This document shows, piece by piece, positions 47,346 to 56,086 of a DNA stretch of 64,000 nt; position 1 is the stretch's first letter; every line of letters starts with the position of its first letter. The notes under the pieces were generated by a model. It searched no databases, was not told the origin of the DNA, and worked only from the letters and a program-made list of their open reading frames with translations. The stretch is from Hyphomonas sp. (lineage in GTDB: Bacteria > Pseudomonadota > Alphaproteobacteria > Caulobacterales > Hyphomonadaceae), in contig NZ_JALHLS010000004.1 of assembly GCF_022844445.1 (NCBI RefSeq), forward strand, positions 184,288 through 248,287, in the 5' to 3' direction. The translations under genes and the position numbers were made by a program.

Positions 47346-47852
47346 TTACCAGCCCCGGCGCGGCGGCTTGCCTTTCACCGGGCGTGGGAGGCCGTCGATT
47401 TCGGTAACGCGGCCCTTGCGGACCTCACAGGTGACCCAGGTTTCGACATTGTGGCGGCGGCCTTCGAACTCGACATCGTCAAAGTGGACGACGAAGCCTT
47501 GACGGGAGACCTGCTCGGTGCGGCGGTCATCGTCAATGTCCACGTCATAATAGCCGAGCAGGCGGGATTCGTAGCGCACGGCCTGGGCGCAGGCCTGCAC
47601 GGCTTCGCGGCGCAGGGCGTTGGCTTCGCGCTCGGTCTGGCCCCAGTAGTTCAGGTGGCGATAGTCCCAGCCGCGCGAGCGGTAGGGATCATATCCGCCC
47701 GAGCCAAGGGCGAGGGTCAGCGTGGTGCTGTCGCCGAGGCGGGTCTCGATCGTGGCGAGGCTGCGCGTGTCTGCAACGGCCGGAAGGGTGAGGAGTGCCG
47801 GCGCGGCAAGCGCGGCGACGGCGGCTCCCAGAATGCGGATGGGTTTCATCAT
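47346..47852 (-). CDS. Secreted protein of unknown function
   Basis: A 168-residue protein with a Sec signal peptide (cleavage near AVA-DT). The mature part is polar and charged (QTEREANALRREAVQAC, RRTEQVSRQGFVVHFDDVEFEGRRHNVETWVTCEV) and ends in a Lys/Pro/Arg tail (PVKGKPPRRGW). The two cysteines could form a disulfide in the periplasm. The start at 47852 is the first Met of a doublet directly before the signal peptide. I do not recognise the family. It has its own terminator and sits upstream of pccB on the same strand. Confidence 0.72.
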   Translation of the reverse strand: MMKPIRILGAAVAALAAPALLTLPAVADTRSLATIETRLGDSTTLTLALGSGGYDPYRSRGWDYRHLNYWGQTEREANALRREAVQACAQAVRYESRLLGYYDVDIDDDRRTEQVSRQGFVVHFDDVEFEGRRHNVETWVTCEVRKGRVTEIDGLPRPVKGKPPRRGW

Positions 47853-48049
47853 GGGAACAGGAATAATCCCCCCTGGCAAAACGGGAGCTGAAGCGGGCGT
47901 TCATTCTCGGTTTCGCCGCGGTTCACCTTGTCCGGCCCGAGTCCGGCCCGAGGCAGGAACGACAATTAGTGAGCGTTTGCTTGCATTGCTGCATTTCTGC
48001 CTTATTTAAATGTGAGTGAGTATTTGTTCGCAAAAAGGAGACCCGAACA

Positions 48050-48226
48050 ATGACCGCCCGCCTGATGACCCCCTTCTGCTTCGCCTCGCTGCTGGCCGCG
48101 GCATTGATTTCAGAGGGCGCCCTGGCCCCGATGATTCCTGCCAGTGCGGCCACCCCGGCCCCGGCGCAGGAGCCGGCAACGCTTGCCGATCTCTATGCAA
48201 TGGAGCTGATCCTTGAGCAGGTGTGA
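48050..48226 (+). CDS. Small 58-residue secreted or membrane protein
   Basis: A short gene with a good AAGGAG at 48035-48040, 9 nt before ATG. The product begins MTARLMTPFCFASLLAAALI, which looks like a signal peptide or TM segment, followed by a Pro/Ala-rich linker and an acidic end LADLYAMELILEQV. The AT-rich stretch TTATTTAAAT at about 48002-48011 could carry a -10 element. Function unknown. The ribosome site and hydrophobic start support it as real despite the size. Confidence 0.55.
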   Translation: MTARLMTPFCFASLLAAALISEGALAPMIPASAATPAPAQEPATLADLYAMELILEQV

Positions 48227-48417
48227 ACCGGGCGGGACAGTTCCCCGCCCTGCGGAACTTTAAGGAAAGGCCCGCGTTTCAGTCTTATCAGGGCGGCACA
48301 TGACGGACATGGAGCAAGCCGGGGCACGAATTTACCCTTCCTTAGTGAGGCCGGGTGCATGCGTGCGCGGATATTGGCTGACACCATTTAACCTCTGGAA
48401 CGCGGGCGCCGAAGGCG

Positions 48418-48843
48418 ATGCAGACCCTAAAATTCGAAATGGCAATTGCCGGCGCCGCGCTGTTTGCGCTGGGCGCCTTTGTGGCGACGCGGCCGACGAG
48501 CGCGGAAGCCTCGGCGATTGAACCGAAGCCGGTGCGCGCGTTCACCGAAGCCGACTATGCCGCTTTCGACCGGGGCTTCATGCTGGGCGAAAACCCCTGC
48601 ACCGTAGGCCTCGAGCGCTACAAGATGTGTTTCTCGCCGGCGCCGATCGAGGACCGGCTGGTGCGCGGCGGCGTGATTCCGGATGAGGTGCCGCTGGTGG
48701 CCGCCGAATTCCGCATCATCGTGGTGACCGAGCTGAAGGCGGCTGACCTGCGCACGGTGCGCTTTGGCCAGACGCTGGTTCTGGTCGAGCCGCAGACGCG
48801 CACCGTGGTAGACCTTCTGCCGCTTTCCGCCAGCGCAGGCTGA
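48418..48843 (+). CDS. Secreted/membrane-anchored protein of unknown function
   Basis: A 141-residue protein with an N-terminal signal or anchor (LKFEMAIAGAALFALGAFVA). The mature region has two cysteines (NPCTVGLERYKMCFSP) that may pair. The C-terminal strands RTVRFGQTLVLVEPQTRTVVDLLP loosely resemble the end of RcnB-like periplasmic proteins. It lies 38 nt upstream of the ATP12-family gene in the same direction. No function can be assigned. Confidence 0.72.
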   Translation: MQTLKFEMAIAGAALFALGAFVATRPTSAEASAIEPKPVRAFTEADYAAFDRGFMLGENPCTVGLERYKMCFSPAPIEDRLVRGGVIPDEVPLVAAEFRIIVVTELKAADLRTVRFGQTLVLVEPQTRTVVDLLPLSASAG

Positions 48844-48881
48844 GGCTTGGCGCCGCCCCTCGCCGGGCGTAAGCGGGGCGG

Positions 48882-49592
48882 ATGACCGATCCCCGACCCA
48901 AACGTTTCTACAAAGTGGCCGCCGCCGAACGCCTCGGCGATGCCTGGACCGTCGCGCTTGACGCCCGCACCATCAAGACCCCCGCACGCGCCGCGCTTGC
49001 CTTACCCACACGCGGGCTGGCCGAGGCGATTGCCGCCGAATGGGACGCGCAGGGCGCACATATCGACCTTCTGAGCCTGCACCTCACGCGGCTGGCAAAC
49101 GTTGCCATCGACCGTACGCCGGAAGTGCGCGACGGAATGGCAGACGAAGTGGCGCGGTTCTGCGAGACGGACCTGATCTGCCACGTGGCGGAGGAGCCGG
49201 AGGATCTGGTCGCACTTGAGGAAGGCCACTGGGCGCCGGTGCGGGACTGGGCAGCGGATGTGCTGGGCGTGATCCTGGTGACCACCGAAGGCGTGCGTGC
49301 GGCGCCGCAGCCGGATGCCTCGCTGGAGGCGGCGCGGGACTATGCGCTGAGCCTCGACGATTTCCGCCTAACGGGACTGGTGTTTGCCTGCGCGCTGTAT
49401 GGCTCGGCGCTGCTGGCGATGGCGGTGTGCGAAGGCGCGGTGGCGGCGGACGAGGCATTCGACATGTCGAAGCTGGACGAGACCTGGCAGGCATCGCGCT
49501 GGGGAGAGGACGAAGAGGCAACCAAAGCCACCCAGGCGAAGCGCGAGGAAGCGCGCGCACTCGGGCGCTGGTTCCGGGGGCTGGCGCGGTAG
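48882..49592 (+). CDS. ATP12 family F1-ATPase assembly chaperone
   Basis: A 236-residue ATP12-domain protein. In mitochondria Atp12 chaperones the F1 alpha subunit; bacterial members occur mainly in alphaproteobacteria. The opening RPKRFYKVAAAERLGDAWTVALDARTIKTPAR and EFxxSLDDFRLTGLVF-like central part (SLDDFRLTGLVFACALYGSALLAMAV) fit the family. The partner F1 genes are not in the window. The rluC-HAD pair normally found beside ATP12 lies nearby but is separated by an oppositely oriented amidohydrolase. Confidence 0.9.
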   Translation: MTDPRPKRFYKVAAAERLGDAWTVALDARTIKTPARAALALPTRGLAEAIAAEWDAQGAHIDLLSLHLTRLANVAIDRTPEVRDGMADEVARFCETDLICHVAEEPEDLVALEEGHWAPVRDWAADVLGVILVTTEGVRAAPQPDASLEAARDYALSLDDFRLTGLVFACALYGSALLAMAVCEGAVAADEAFDMSKLDETWQASRWGEDEEATKATQAKREEARALGRWFRGLAR

Positions 49593-49678
49593 CTTCTTTA
49601 CGCCGGGACAATGTTGGCAGGCCGGGCATCAGTGTTATCCTCCGGGGCAGACCAGACGCAGACGGGAGGAAGTTTGCC

Positions 49679-50839
49679 ATGGCGGACGATATGCGCTTTG
49701 TGCTGGAAGTGCCGGGACAGGCTGGACAGCCGGTTTCTCCACAACGCACGGCCTCGGCAAAAACGCATGATTGGCCGGCGGGCACGACGATCATCTCTGC
49801 CGATAGCCACATGCTGGAAACCGATTGCTGGATCGACCGGTTTCCAGCGGCGCTGAAGGACAAGGCCCCCCGGATGGTTTTCCGCGACGGCGGATGGCAC
49901 TTCACCATCGGCGGCAAACCGATGATGCGCCCGCATGACATCGTGCCGCTGTGCGAGGCAATGGAATGCCATCCCGGCCTGACGAACATCGAGGCGCGGC
50001 TGAAAGATCTGGACACGGAAGGTGTCGACAAGGAACTCATCTTTCCGCAGCGCCTGTTCGGTCTCTACATGATGACCGACATGGAGATGCGCCACGAGAT
50101 CTTCAGCGCGTACAACGAGTCGATCGCTGAACAGTGCGCGAAGGGCCAGGGGCGGCTGTTTGCGGTAATGGTGCCGAACTACTGGGACATGAGCGAGGCG
50201 CGCGCATCCGTGCAGCGCTGCAAGGAACTGGGCGCGCGGTGCCTGATGGTGCCGATCAATCCGCGCAAGGATCTCGATGGCAATCCGATACTCTACAATG
50301 ATCCGAAGATGGACACGCTGTGGGAAGCGGTTGCCGACAGCGGTATTCCGCTCTGCTTCCATATAGGCGAGAACATCCCGACGGCGGCGCCCGGCGCGAC
50401 GGGCACGTTCGTGCTGACGCAGATGGGCGGCTTCCGGCAGAACTGGGGTATGCTGACTTTTGCCGGCGTGTTCGACCGGTTTCCAGCGCTGAAGGTGGTG
50501 TTCGTGGAGGCGGGCATTTCATGGGTGGCGAGCATGATCCACGATGCGGACATGATCTATACCCACTTTCCAACGCAGGTTCAGCCGAAGCTGAAACATC
50601 CGCCGAGCTGGTACTGGCACAACCACTGCTATGCCACCTTCATGACCGATCCGGCGGGCCTTGAACTGCTGCACCGGATCGGCGCGGACCGCGTGATGTG
50701 GTCGTCGGACTATCCGCACCAGGAGAGCACGTTCGGCTATACGCGCGGCGCGATTCAGGCGGTTTTTGACGCAACGAGCGTGGAGTCTGCGCAGCTGATA
50801 TTGGGCAAGACGGCGGAACAGTTGTTCCGGATGGCTTGA
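49679..50839 (+). CDS. Amidohydrolase 2 family metal-dependent hydrolase
   Basis: A 386-residue TIM-barrel hydrolase of the ACMSD-like amidohydrolase 2 group. ISADSHML replaces the usual DxHxH start with DSH; FHIGEN provides a mid-barrel His, the VFVEAG strand follows and WSSDYPHQES supplies the late metal-site Asp. The start at 49679 has GGGAGGA upstream. Related proteins decarboxylate or hydrolyse aromatic or lactone substrates. It lies between ATP12 (plus) and the HAD gene (minus), converging on the latter with 7 nt between them. Confidence 0.88.
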   Translation: MADDMRFVLEVPGQAGQPVSPQRTASAKTHDWPAGTTIISADSHMLETDCWIDRFPAALKDKAPRMVFRDGGWHFTIGGKPMMRPHDIVPLCEAMECHPGLTNIEARLKDLDTEGVDKELIFPQRLFGLYMMTDMEMRHEIFSAYNESIAEQCAKGQGRLFAVMVPNYWDMSEARASVQRCKELGARCLMVPINPRKDLDGNPILYNDPKMDTLWEAVADSGIPLCFHIGENIPTAAPGATGTFVLTQMGGFRQNWGMLTFAGVFDRFPALKVVFVEAGISWVASMIHDADMIYTHFPTQVQPKLKHPPSWYWHNHCYATFMTDPAGLELLHRIGADRVMWSSDYPHQESTFGYTRGAIQAVFDATSVESAQLILGKTAEQLFRMA

Positions 50840-50846
50840 GGCAGGC

Positions 50847-51521
50847 TCAGGCCGAAGCGAAGGCGATGAGGCTGTCCGTCAGCGTCCGGAAGTCATGGTG
50901 GACTTCGTCGGCGCCGGCGTCTTGAAGCTCCTCAGCGCGGCCGAAGCCCCAACTCACACCGAGGGAACGCACGCCTGCGGCGCGGCCCATGGCGATGTCG
51001 TGGATGGCGTCGCCGATCATCAGCGACTGGGCGGGAACGCAGCCGAGCGCACGCATGGATTGCTCAACCATGAAGGGATGCGGCTTGCCGGGACCGTCAT
51101 CGGCGCACCAGACGGTATCGAAATAGAACTTGATATCGTGCTTGGCGAAGAGGCCGTCCAGGCCGCGATGGGTCTTGCCGGTAGCGATCGCGAGGCGCCA
51201 GCCGTCCTGCTTCAGCAGGTCGAGGACAGCAAGAGCGCCGTCATACATCGGCTCGTGCAGCGCGGGGTCGGCGCGCAGGCGCGTGAAGGCGTGGCGGTAG
51301 GTATCAACAAGATGTTCGAGGCGGCCGCGGCCGAGGTCTGGCGGGGCGAGCTGAGCGATGCCGGCGGCGAGGCTGAGACCAACGATGCGGCGAGTCGCGT
51401 CATATTCCGGGGGCTGAAGGCCGCAGTCACGGAAGGCGGTTTCCATGCAGGCCTGTATGACGGCGCGCGAGTCGACGAGCGTGCCGTCCACATCCCAGAT
51501 CGCGAGGCGCAGGTCCGTCAT
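50847..51521 (-). CDS. HAD-superfamily phosphatase (phosphoglycolate phosphatase-like)
   Basis: A 224-residue HAD-IA hydrolase. Motif I is DVDGTLVDS with the nucleophile Asp10, motif II is ATGKTHRG, motif III is GKPHPF and motif IV is GDAIHDIAMGRAAG. The substrate is probably a small phosphate ester. Its start overlaps the rluC stop by one nucleotide, so it is the last gene of crcB-rluC-HAD. This pairing with rluC is conserved in alphaproteobacteria. Confidence 0.9.
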   Translation of the reverse strand: MTDLRLAIWDVDGTLVDSRAVIQACMETAFRDCGLQPPEYDATRRIVGLSLAAGIAQLAPPDLGRGRLEHLVDTYRHAFTRLRADPALHEPMYDGALAVLDLLKQDGWRLAIATGKTHRGLDGLFAKHDIKFYFDTVWCADDGPGKPHPFMVEQSMRALGCVPAQSLMIGDAIHDIAMGRAAGVRSLGVSWGFGRAEELQDAGADEVHHDFRTLTDSLIAFASA

Positions 51522-52570
51522 CAGAGGAACGGCGCCAGCGGATCCCTGCCCGCTTCCTGTTCGAGAAAACCCAGCGTGGCGAAGGTCTCGACCATGTGCG
51601 GCGGAAGGGGCGCGACGATGGTGATGGGCTTACCATGCTCACGCGGGATGATCAGCGCGCGGGCGTGAAGATGCAAACCTTCGGCGAGGCCTTGCGGCAC
51701 TTCGCGGCGGGACTGGTACTTGTAGTCGCCGAGGATTGACGTGTTCATTTCCAGCATGTGGAAACGAAGCTGGTGCATGCGGCCGGTTTCCGGGCGCATG
51801 GCGACCCAGGCGGCCTTGCCGCCGGCCTGCGAGATGACGGTATAGTCAGTGATGGCGTGGCGGGCGCCTTCCACGCCCTGCGCGGAGCGGATCATCCGCT
51901 CACGATCGCCGTCGCGGCGCTTTCCGGCTTTCGGGTCATAGGGGCGATAGCCCGAGGGTTCGTCCGCATCCGGAACACCCTTGACCATCCAGCACCGGAT
52001 CTGGCCCATCGGCGGGTTTGGCACGCCGACCGTGACAGCCCAGTAAACCTTGTCCATGTCCCGGCCCTTGAACATGTCGGCGAGCTGGTGGGCGGCGCGC
52101 GGATGCTTGGCGAGGAGGAGGACACCGGACGTGTCTTTGTCGAGCCGGTGGACGAGCACCGGACGGTGTTCCTCCTCGGCATAGACACCCATCAGCAGGC
52201 CGTCGATATGGCGCCCCTGCCCAGAGCCACCCTGCACCGCAATGCCGGCGGGCTTGTTCAGGGCCATCATGTCGTCATCCTCGTAGATTATGATCGACTC
52301 GAGGAACGCCTTGTCATCGGCGCTGGCGCGCGCGGTGTGGTGCGCCTTGGGCGCCATCGTCTCTGTACTGAAGATCGGCAGGCGGACCTCATGGCCGGCC
52401 TCGAGACGCGTGCTGGCCTTGGCCCGGGCCCCGTTGACGCGGATCTGTCCCGTGCGCAGCATCTTTTCGATCTGGCCCTGGGTCAGCTGCACGCGGCGCT
52501 TGATCCAGCGGTCAAGGCGCGCGCCGGCTTCCTGGTGCGATACAGTTTCGGTGATGATCTGGCCGCTCAT
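51521..52570 (-). CDS. rluC: RluC-type 23S rRNA pseudouridine synthase
   Basis: A 349-residue RluA-family enzyme. An N-terminal S4 domain (QIEKMLRTGQIRVNGARAKASTRLEAGHEV) is followed by the catalytic motif HRLDKDTSGVLLLAK. It isomerises uridines in 23S rRNA. The start at 52570 overlaps the crcB stop by 4 nt (52567-52570); an in-frame ATG at 52855 would run into crcB and is rejected. Exact sites are inferred from RluC/RluD relatives. Confidence 0.92.
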   Translation of the reverse strand: MSGQIITETVSHQEAGARLDRWIKRRVQLTQGQIEKMLRTGQIRVNGARAKASTRLEAGHEVRLPIFSTETMAPKAHHTARASADDKAFLESIIIYEDDDMMALNKPAGIAVQGGSGQGRHIDGLLMGVYAEEEHRPVLVHRLDKDTSGVLLLAKHPRAAHQLADMFKGRDMDKVYWAVTVGVPNPPMGQIRCWMVKGVPDADEPSGYRPYDPKAGKRRDGDRERMIRSAQGVEGARHAITDYTVISQAGGKAAWVAMRPETGRMHQLRFHMLEMNTSILGDYKYQSRREVPQGLAEGLHLHARALIIPREHGKPITIVAPLPPHMVETFATLGFLEQEAGRDPLAPFL

Positions 52571-52950
52571 GCGAAGGCCCGCCTTGCTATCCAGAGGCCG
52601 AACCCGAGCGCGGCGACCGAGAGGATGACCGACAGCGCGGCGTAGGCGGCCGCCTTGGCCGCCTCCCCGCTGCGGAGCATATTCAGGGTTTCCAGCGAGA
52701 AGGCCGAAAAAGTGGTGAAACCGCCGAGCACGCCGGTGGCCAGGAAGAGGCGCAAATCCTGCCCGCCTTCGGTCGCCTTGTAAGCGAACCAGCCGGCGAC
52801 AAGCCCCATGGCGAGACCGCCTATGAGGTTCACCGAAAAGGTGGCCCAGGGCCATGTGGCCGGCAAGTGGCGTGCACCGAGAAGGCCAGCGCCGTGGCGC
52901 AGGGACGCGCCAATGGCGCCGCCGGCGGCGACGAGAAGGAAGCTGTTCAT
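52567..52950 (-). CDS. crcB: Fluoride ion channel CrcB/Fluc
   Basis: A 127-residue four-TM protein that exports fluoride as a dual-topology dimer. The signature GGFTTFSAFSLE is complete, and the opening GGAIGASLRHGAG and NLIGGLAMG segments are typical. The start at 52950 follows a poor ribosome site and drops ten residues of an upstream ATG. No fluoride (crcB) riboswitch was recognised in the short upstream gap. It heads an operon with rluC. Confidence 0.94.
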   Translation of the reverse strand: MNSFLLVAAGGAIGASLRHGAGLLGARHLPATWPWATFSVNLIGGLAMGLVAGWFAYKATEGGQDLRLFLATGVLGGFTTFSAFSLETLNMLRSGEAAKAAAYAALSVILSVAALGFGLWIARRAFA

Positions 52951-53013
52951 GGCGCGCCGTTTACACGGCGCAAAGCCCATGCGCCAGCGGGGATTGCGGT
53001 CAATCGGAGCCGT

Positions 53014-54624
53014 TCAGGGCGCGAGCGTTCCGGGAGGCGTATAGTGGACTTCCGCGCCGGGCCCGAGCGGCCAGTCGAAGGTGGCCCAAGCGGCCGTGAG
53101 CCCGATGCCGGTAACCATGAACACGAGGGCATAGGGCAGCATCAGGGCCAGCAGCGAGCCGACGCCGAGGCTGGGGTCCCACCTTCGGGCAAAGGCGAGG
53201 ATCAGCGGGAAATAGGACATCAGCGGGGTCATGATGTTGGTGAAGCTGTCGCCCATCCGGTAGGCGGCGGTAGTCATTTCAGGCGAGATGCCGAGCAGCA
53301 TGAACATCGGCACAACAACCGGGGCGAGCGCGCTCCACTTGGCGCTGGCCGACCCGATGAAGAGATCGAGGAAGGAGGAAAACAGCAGCACACTGACGAG
53401 GAGGATGCCGGGCGGCAGGTTCAGCGCCTGCAGGCTTTCGGCGCCGTTGATGGCGGCGATCGGTCCAAGGCGCGACCAGTTGAACATCGCAACGAAGTGC
53501 GCCGCAAAGAAGGCGAACACGATGTAGGGCGCGAGCGAGCGGATGCCTTCGGTCATCATGTGCACGACGTCCTTGTCGGACTTCACGGTGCCGGCGGCGA
53601 GGCCGAAAGCAATACCGGTGGTAACGAAGAGGAGCGCAAAGGCCGCGATGAGGGCGCTGTAGAAGGGCTGGAGCCGCGCGGGGCCTGTGGCCGCCTGGTC
53701 GATCAGCGGCGTGTAGCCGGGCGTCAGTGTGAGCGCGGCGAAGAGCGCGACGACGGCGAGCGCGACAATTCCGGCGACGCCGAGGCCGCGTTTTTCGCCG
53801 GGCGTGAGTTCCGATTTCGCGAGGTCAGCCTTCACCGACTCGTCCGCTGTGCCCCCCCATTTTCCGAGACGCGGCTCGACTATGCGGTCGGTGACGAACC
53901 AGATGACGGGCGTGAACAGCACGACGATGGCGAGCAGGAACCACCAGTTACCCAGCGGGTTCATCGTCCAGCCTGGATCGATAATGCGCGCGGCTTCCTG
54001 GGTGAAACCGAAGAGTAGCACGTCTATCTGGCCGGGCGTGATGTTACCGGCAAAGCCGCCGGACACAGCGGCGAAGGCGGCGGCGAGACCTGCCAGCGGG
54101 TGGCGGCCGACGGCGGCATAGAGCAGCGCACTGAGCGGGATAAACACGACATAGGCCGCGTCGGAGGCGTGGTGCGAGGTCATGCCGATGATGGAGACGA
54201 CAGGCGTCAGCATCCATTTCGGCGCGTCGCGCAGGCTCGCGCGGATCAGCGCGCTGAAGAGGCCCGAACGCTCGGCGACGGCGGCGCCATACATCACGAC
54301 CAGCACGAGGCCGAGCGGCGCAAAGCCCGTCAGCGTGCGCGGCATCTCGACGATGAGGCGGTTGATGTTTTCGGAGGTGAAGAGGCTCGTGGCCCGGAAG
54401 GTCAGCATGCCGTTGTTCAATTCTCCGAACGCAGGCGCCGTCGTGCCGGTATAGGCAAGGCTGGCTTCCCAGCCGAGGGCGGCGCCGATGGCAGACAGGA
54501 TCACCAGAAAACCGATGAGCCAGACAAAGATCATCACGGGATCCGGCAGCTTGTTACCAATCCGTTCGACAAGACCGAGAAAACCGCGGTTGCGGGTTGA
54601 GGGCGCTGCTGGCGTTTCGCTCAT
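53014..54624 (-). CDS. AbgT family transporter
   Basis: A 536-residue inner-membrane transporter with about twelve hydrophobic segments. Family signs are the opening RIGNKLPDPVMIFVWLIGFLVILSA, TSHHASDAAYVVFIPLSALLYAAVGRHPLAGLAAAF and GNITPGQIDVLLFGFTQEAA. AbgT proteins move p-aminobenzoyl-glutamate or export antifolates such as sulfonamides. The start at 54624 (MSETPA) follows a short leader; an upstream in-frame ATG at 54756 adds a non-hydrophobic 44 residues. Confidence 0.92.
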   Translation of the reverse strand: MSETPAAPSTRNRGFLGLVERIGNKLPDPVMIFVWLIGFLVILSAIGAALGWEASLAYTGTTAPAFGELNNGMLTFRATSLFTSENINRLIVEMPRTLTGFAPLGLVLVVMYGAAVAERSGLFSALIRASLRDAPKWMLTPVVSIIGMTSHHASDAAYVVFIPLSALLYAAVGRHPLAGLAAAFAAVSGGFAGNITPGQIDVLLFGFTQEAARIIDPGWTMNPLGNWWFLLAIVVLFTPVIWFVTDRIVEPRLGKWGGTADESVKADLAKSELTPGEKRGLGVAGIVALAVVALFAALTLTPGYTPLIDQAATGPARLQPFYSALIAAFALLFVTTGIAFGLAAGTVKSDKDVVHMMTEGIRSLAPYIVFAFFAAHFVAMFNWSRLGPIAAINGAESLQALNLPPGILLVSVLLFSSFLDLFIGSASAKWSALAPVVVPMFMLLGISPEMTTAAYRMGDSFTNIMTPLMSYFPLILAFARRWDPSLGVGSLLALMLPYALVFMVTGIGLTAAWATFDWPLGPGAEVHYTPPGTLAP

Positions 54625-54841
54625 ACGTGCGCGTTCAGATTCATCGGCCTGCCTCTCTCCATTGTCCGGAGGGGCGGGACACGCGCTGACCGGTCTGTTG
54701 TCACCTGCGCATCTGCGCAACATGTTTGACCCTAGCGCGCACGCGGCGGCAATCAATCAGGCATGCTTAACCAAGGCTGCAAACTTGGCATATGATCAGC
54801 CCTTGCGCAGACGGGCGTTCCGGCTCAAGTTCGCCTCGTGC

Positions 54842-54915
54842 GCGGGTGTAGCTCAATGGTAGAGCAGCAGCTTCCCAAGCTGACGACGAGGGTTCGATTC
54901 CCTTCACCCGCTCCA
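54842..54915 (+). tRNA. tRNA-Gly (anticodon CCC)
   Basis: A 74-nt cloverleaf with encoded CCA at 54913-54915. The acceptor stem GCGGGTG/CACCCGC is perfect and the D stem is GCTC/GAGC. The anticodon loop TTCCCAA gives CCC at 54874-54876, and the T arm GAGGG-TTCGATT-CCCTT is normal. The outermost pair of the anticodon stem is G-A, a small irregularity. A possible promoter, TTAACC with CATATG 16 nt later, lies at 54767-54794. Confidence 0.93.
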
Positions 54916-54936
54916 GCTTTCAACCCAGCCTGACGA

Positions 54937-55911
54937 TCAGGCGCGGTGGATGACCGCGGGCTCAGCGCTGGCAGGCGCCTGCGGGGACACACCCAGGGTT
55001 TCGTTCAGCAGGTAGATCGGACGGCGCTTCGTCTCGATGAAGATGCGGCCGACATACTCGCCGATAGCACCCAGGCCGATCAGCAGGATGCCGTTGAAGA
55101 ATAGCTGGACGCTCATCAAGGATGCATAGCCGGGCGTGTCGACGCCGGTGATCAGCGTGTTGAGCACGAGATAGACCATGTAGAGCATCGCCAGGAAGCT
55201 GACGACGACGCCGAAATAGGACCAGACCTTCAGCGGCAGCGAACTGAACGAGGTAATCCCTTCGAGGCTGAAGTTCCAGAGTTTCCAATAGTTGAACTTG
55301 GTCTCGCCGGCGGCACGCTCCGGGCGCGTGTACTCGAGAATGACCTGGCGAAAGCCGACCCAGGCGAAGAGGCCCTTCATAAAGCGCGCCCGTTCCGGCA
55401 GCTGCTTCAGCGCATCGACGACGACACGATCCATCAGGCGGAAGTCGCCGACATTCGGCGGGATGCCTGGTTTCGCCAGCTTCGAGAAGAGCTGATAGAA
55501 CAGCGATGAGGTGGTGCGTTTGAGGAAACTGTCGGACGCGCGGTCCGCGCGGCGAGCGAGCACGACCTGCGCGCCGGCGCGCCACTGGGTGAGCATGTCA
55601 GCGATGAGTTCCGGCGGGTCCTGCAGGTCGGCGTCAATCGGGATGACAGCGCGGCCTACGGCATGGTCAATGCCAGCCGTCAGCGCCGCTTCCTTGCCGA
55701 AGTTGCGCGACAGGCAAAGGATCTTGATGTTCGGATTTTTCTCACGGAGCAGTTTCAGGATTTCGACCGTGCGGTCGCGGCTGCCGTCGTCCACACAGAT
55801 GATCTCATAGGAGGACACAAGCGGCGCGATGAGGGGGACGACGGCGTCGAAGAACTTCGCGCATACGGCCTCTTCGTTGTACATCGGCACGATCAACGAC
55901 AATTCAGTCAT
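54937..55911 (-). CDS. Family 2 glycosyltransferase, DPM1/GtrB-like with TM anchors
   Basis: A 324-residue membrane glycosyltransferase. The GT-A domain opens TELSLIVPMYNEE, with DDGSRDRTVEIL, SRNFGKEAALTAG and DADLQDPPELI (the metal-binding DxD). Two C-terminal TM segments (about 237-260 and 272-295) anchor it. This is the layout of polyprenyl-phosphate glucosyl- or mannosyltransferases. The start at 55911 is preferred; an upstream ATG at 56139 adds a poorly conserved stretch. Confidence 0.92.
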   Translation of the reverse strand: MTELSLIVPMYNEEAVCAKFFDAVVPLIAPLVSSYEIICVDDGSRDRTVEILKLLREKNPNIKILCLSRNFGKEAALTAGIDHAVGRAVIPIDADLQDPPELIADMLTQWRAGAQVVLARRADRASDSFLKRTTSSLFYQLFSKLAKPGIPPNVGDFRLMDRVVVDALKQLPERARFMKGLFAWVGFRQVILEYTRPERAAGETKFNYWKLWNFSLEGITSFSSLPLKVWSYFGVVVSFLAMLYMVYLVLNTLITGVDTPGYASLMSVQLFFNGILLIGLGAIGEYVGRIFIETKRRPIYLLNETLGVSPQAPASAEPAVIHRA

Positions 55912-56086
55912 GGGATTTCTTCTGTCTCTGGCCGCGTTAACCTTGTTCATCGAGAACATGGTCCATCTGCGGGCTGGATGCAAAGGCTGTGCCGCCGGTT
56001 GCATACCAGCGGTCAGAAACCTCGCCCAAATACCCGGCAAAAATGTCTTCGGCTCGTTGTTGTTAACGAGGTAGGCACCTGGACGG

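Noticed and set aside
51521..52855. Long 444-codon reading for the pseudouridine synthase
   Set aside because: The first 95 codons overlap crcB and are unlike the family; the ATG at 52570 with a 4-nt overlap is the natural start.
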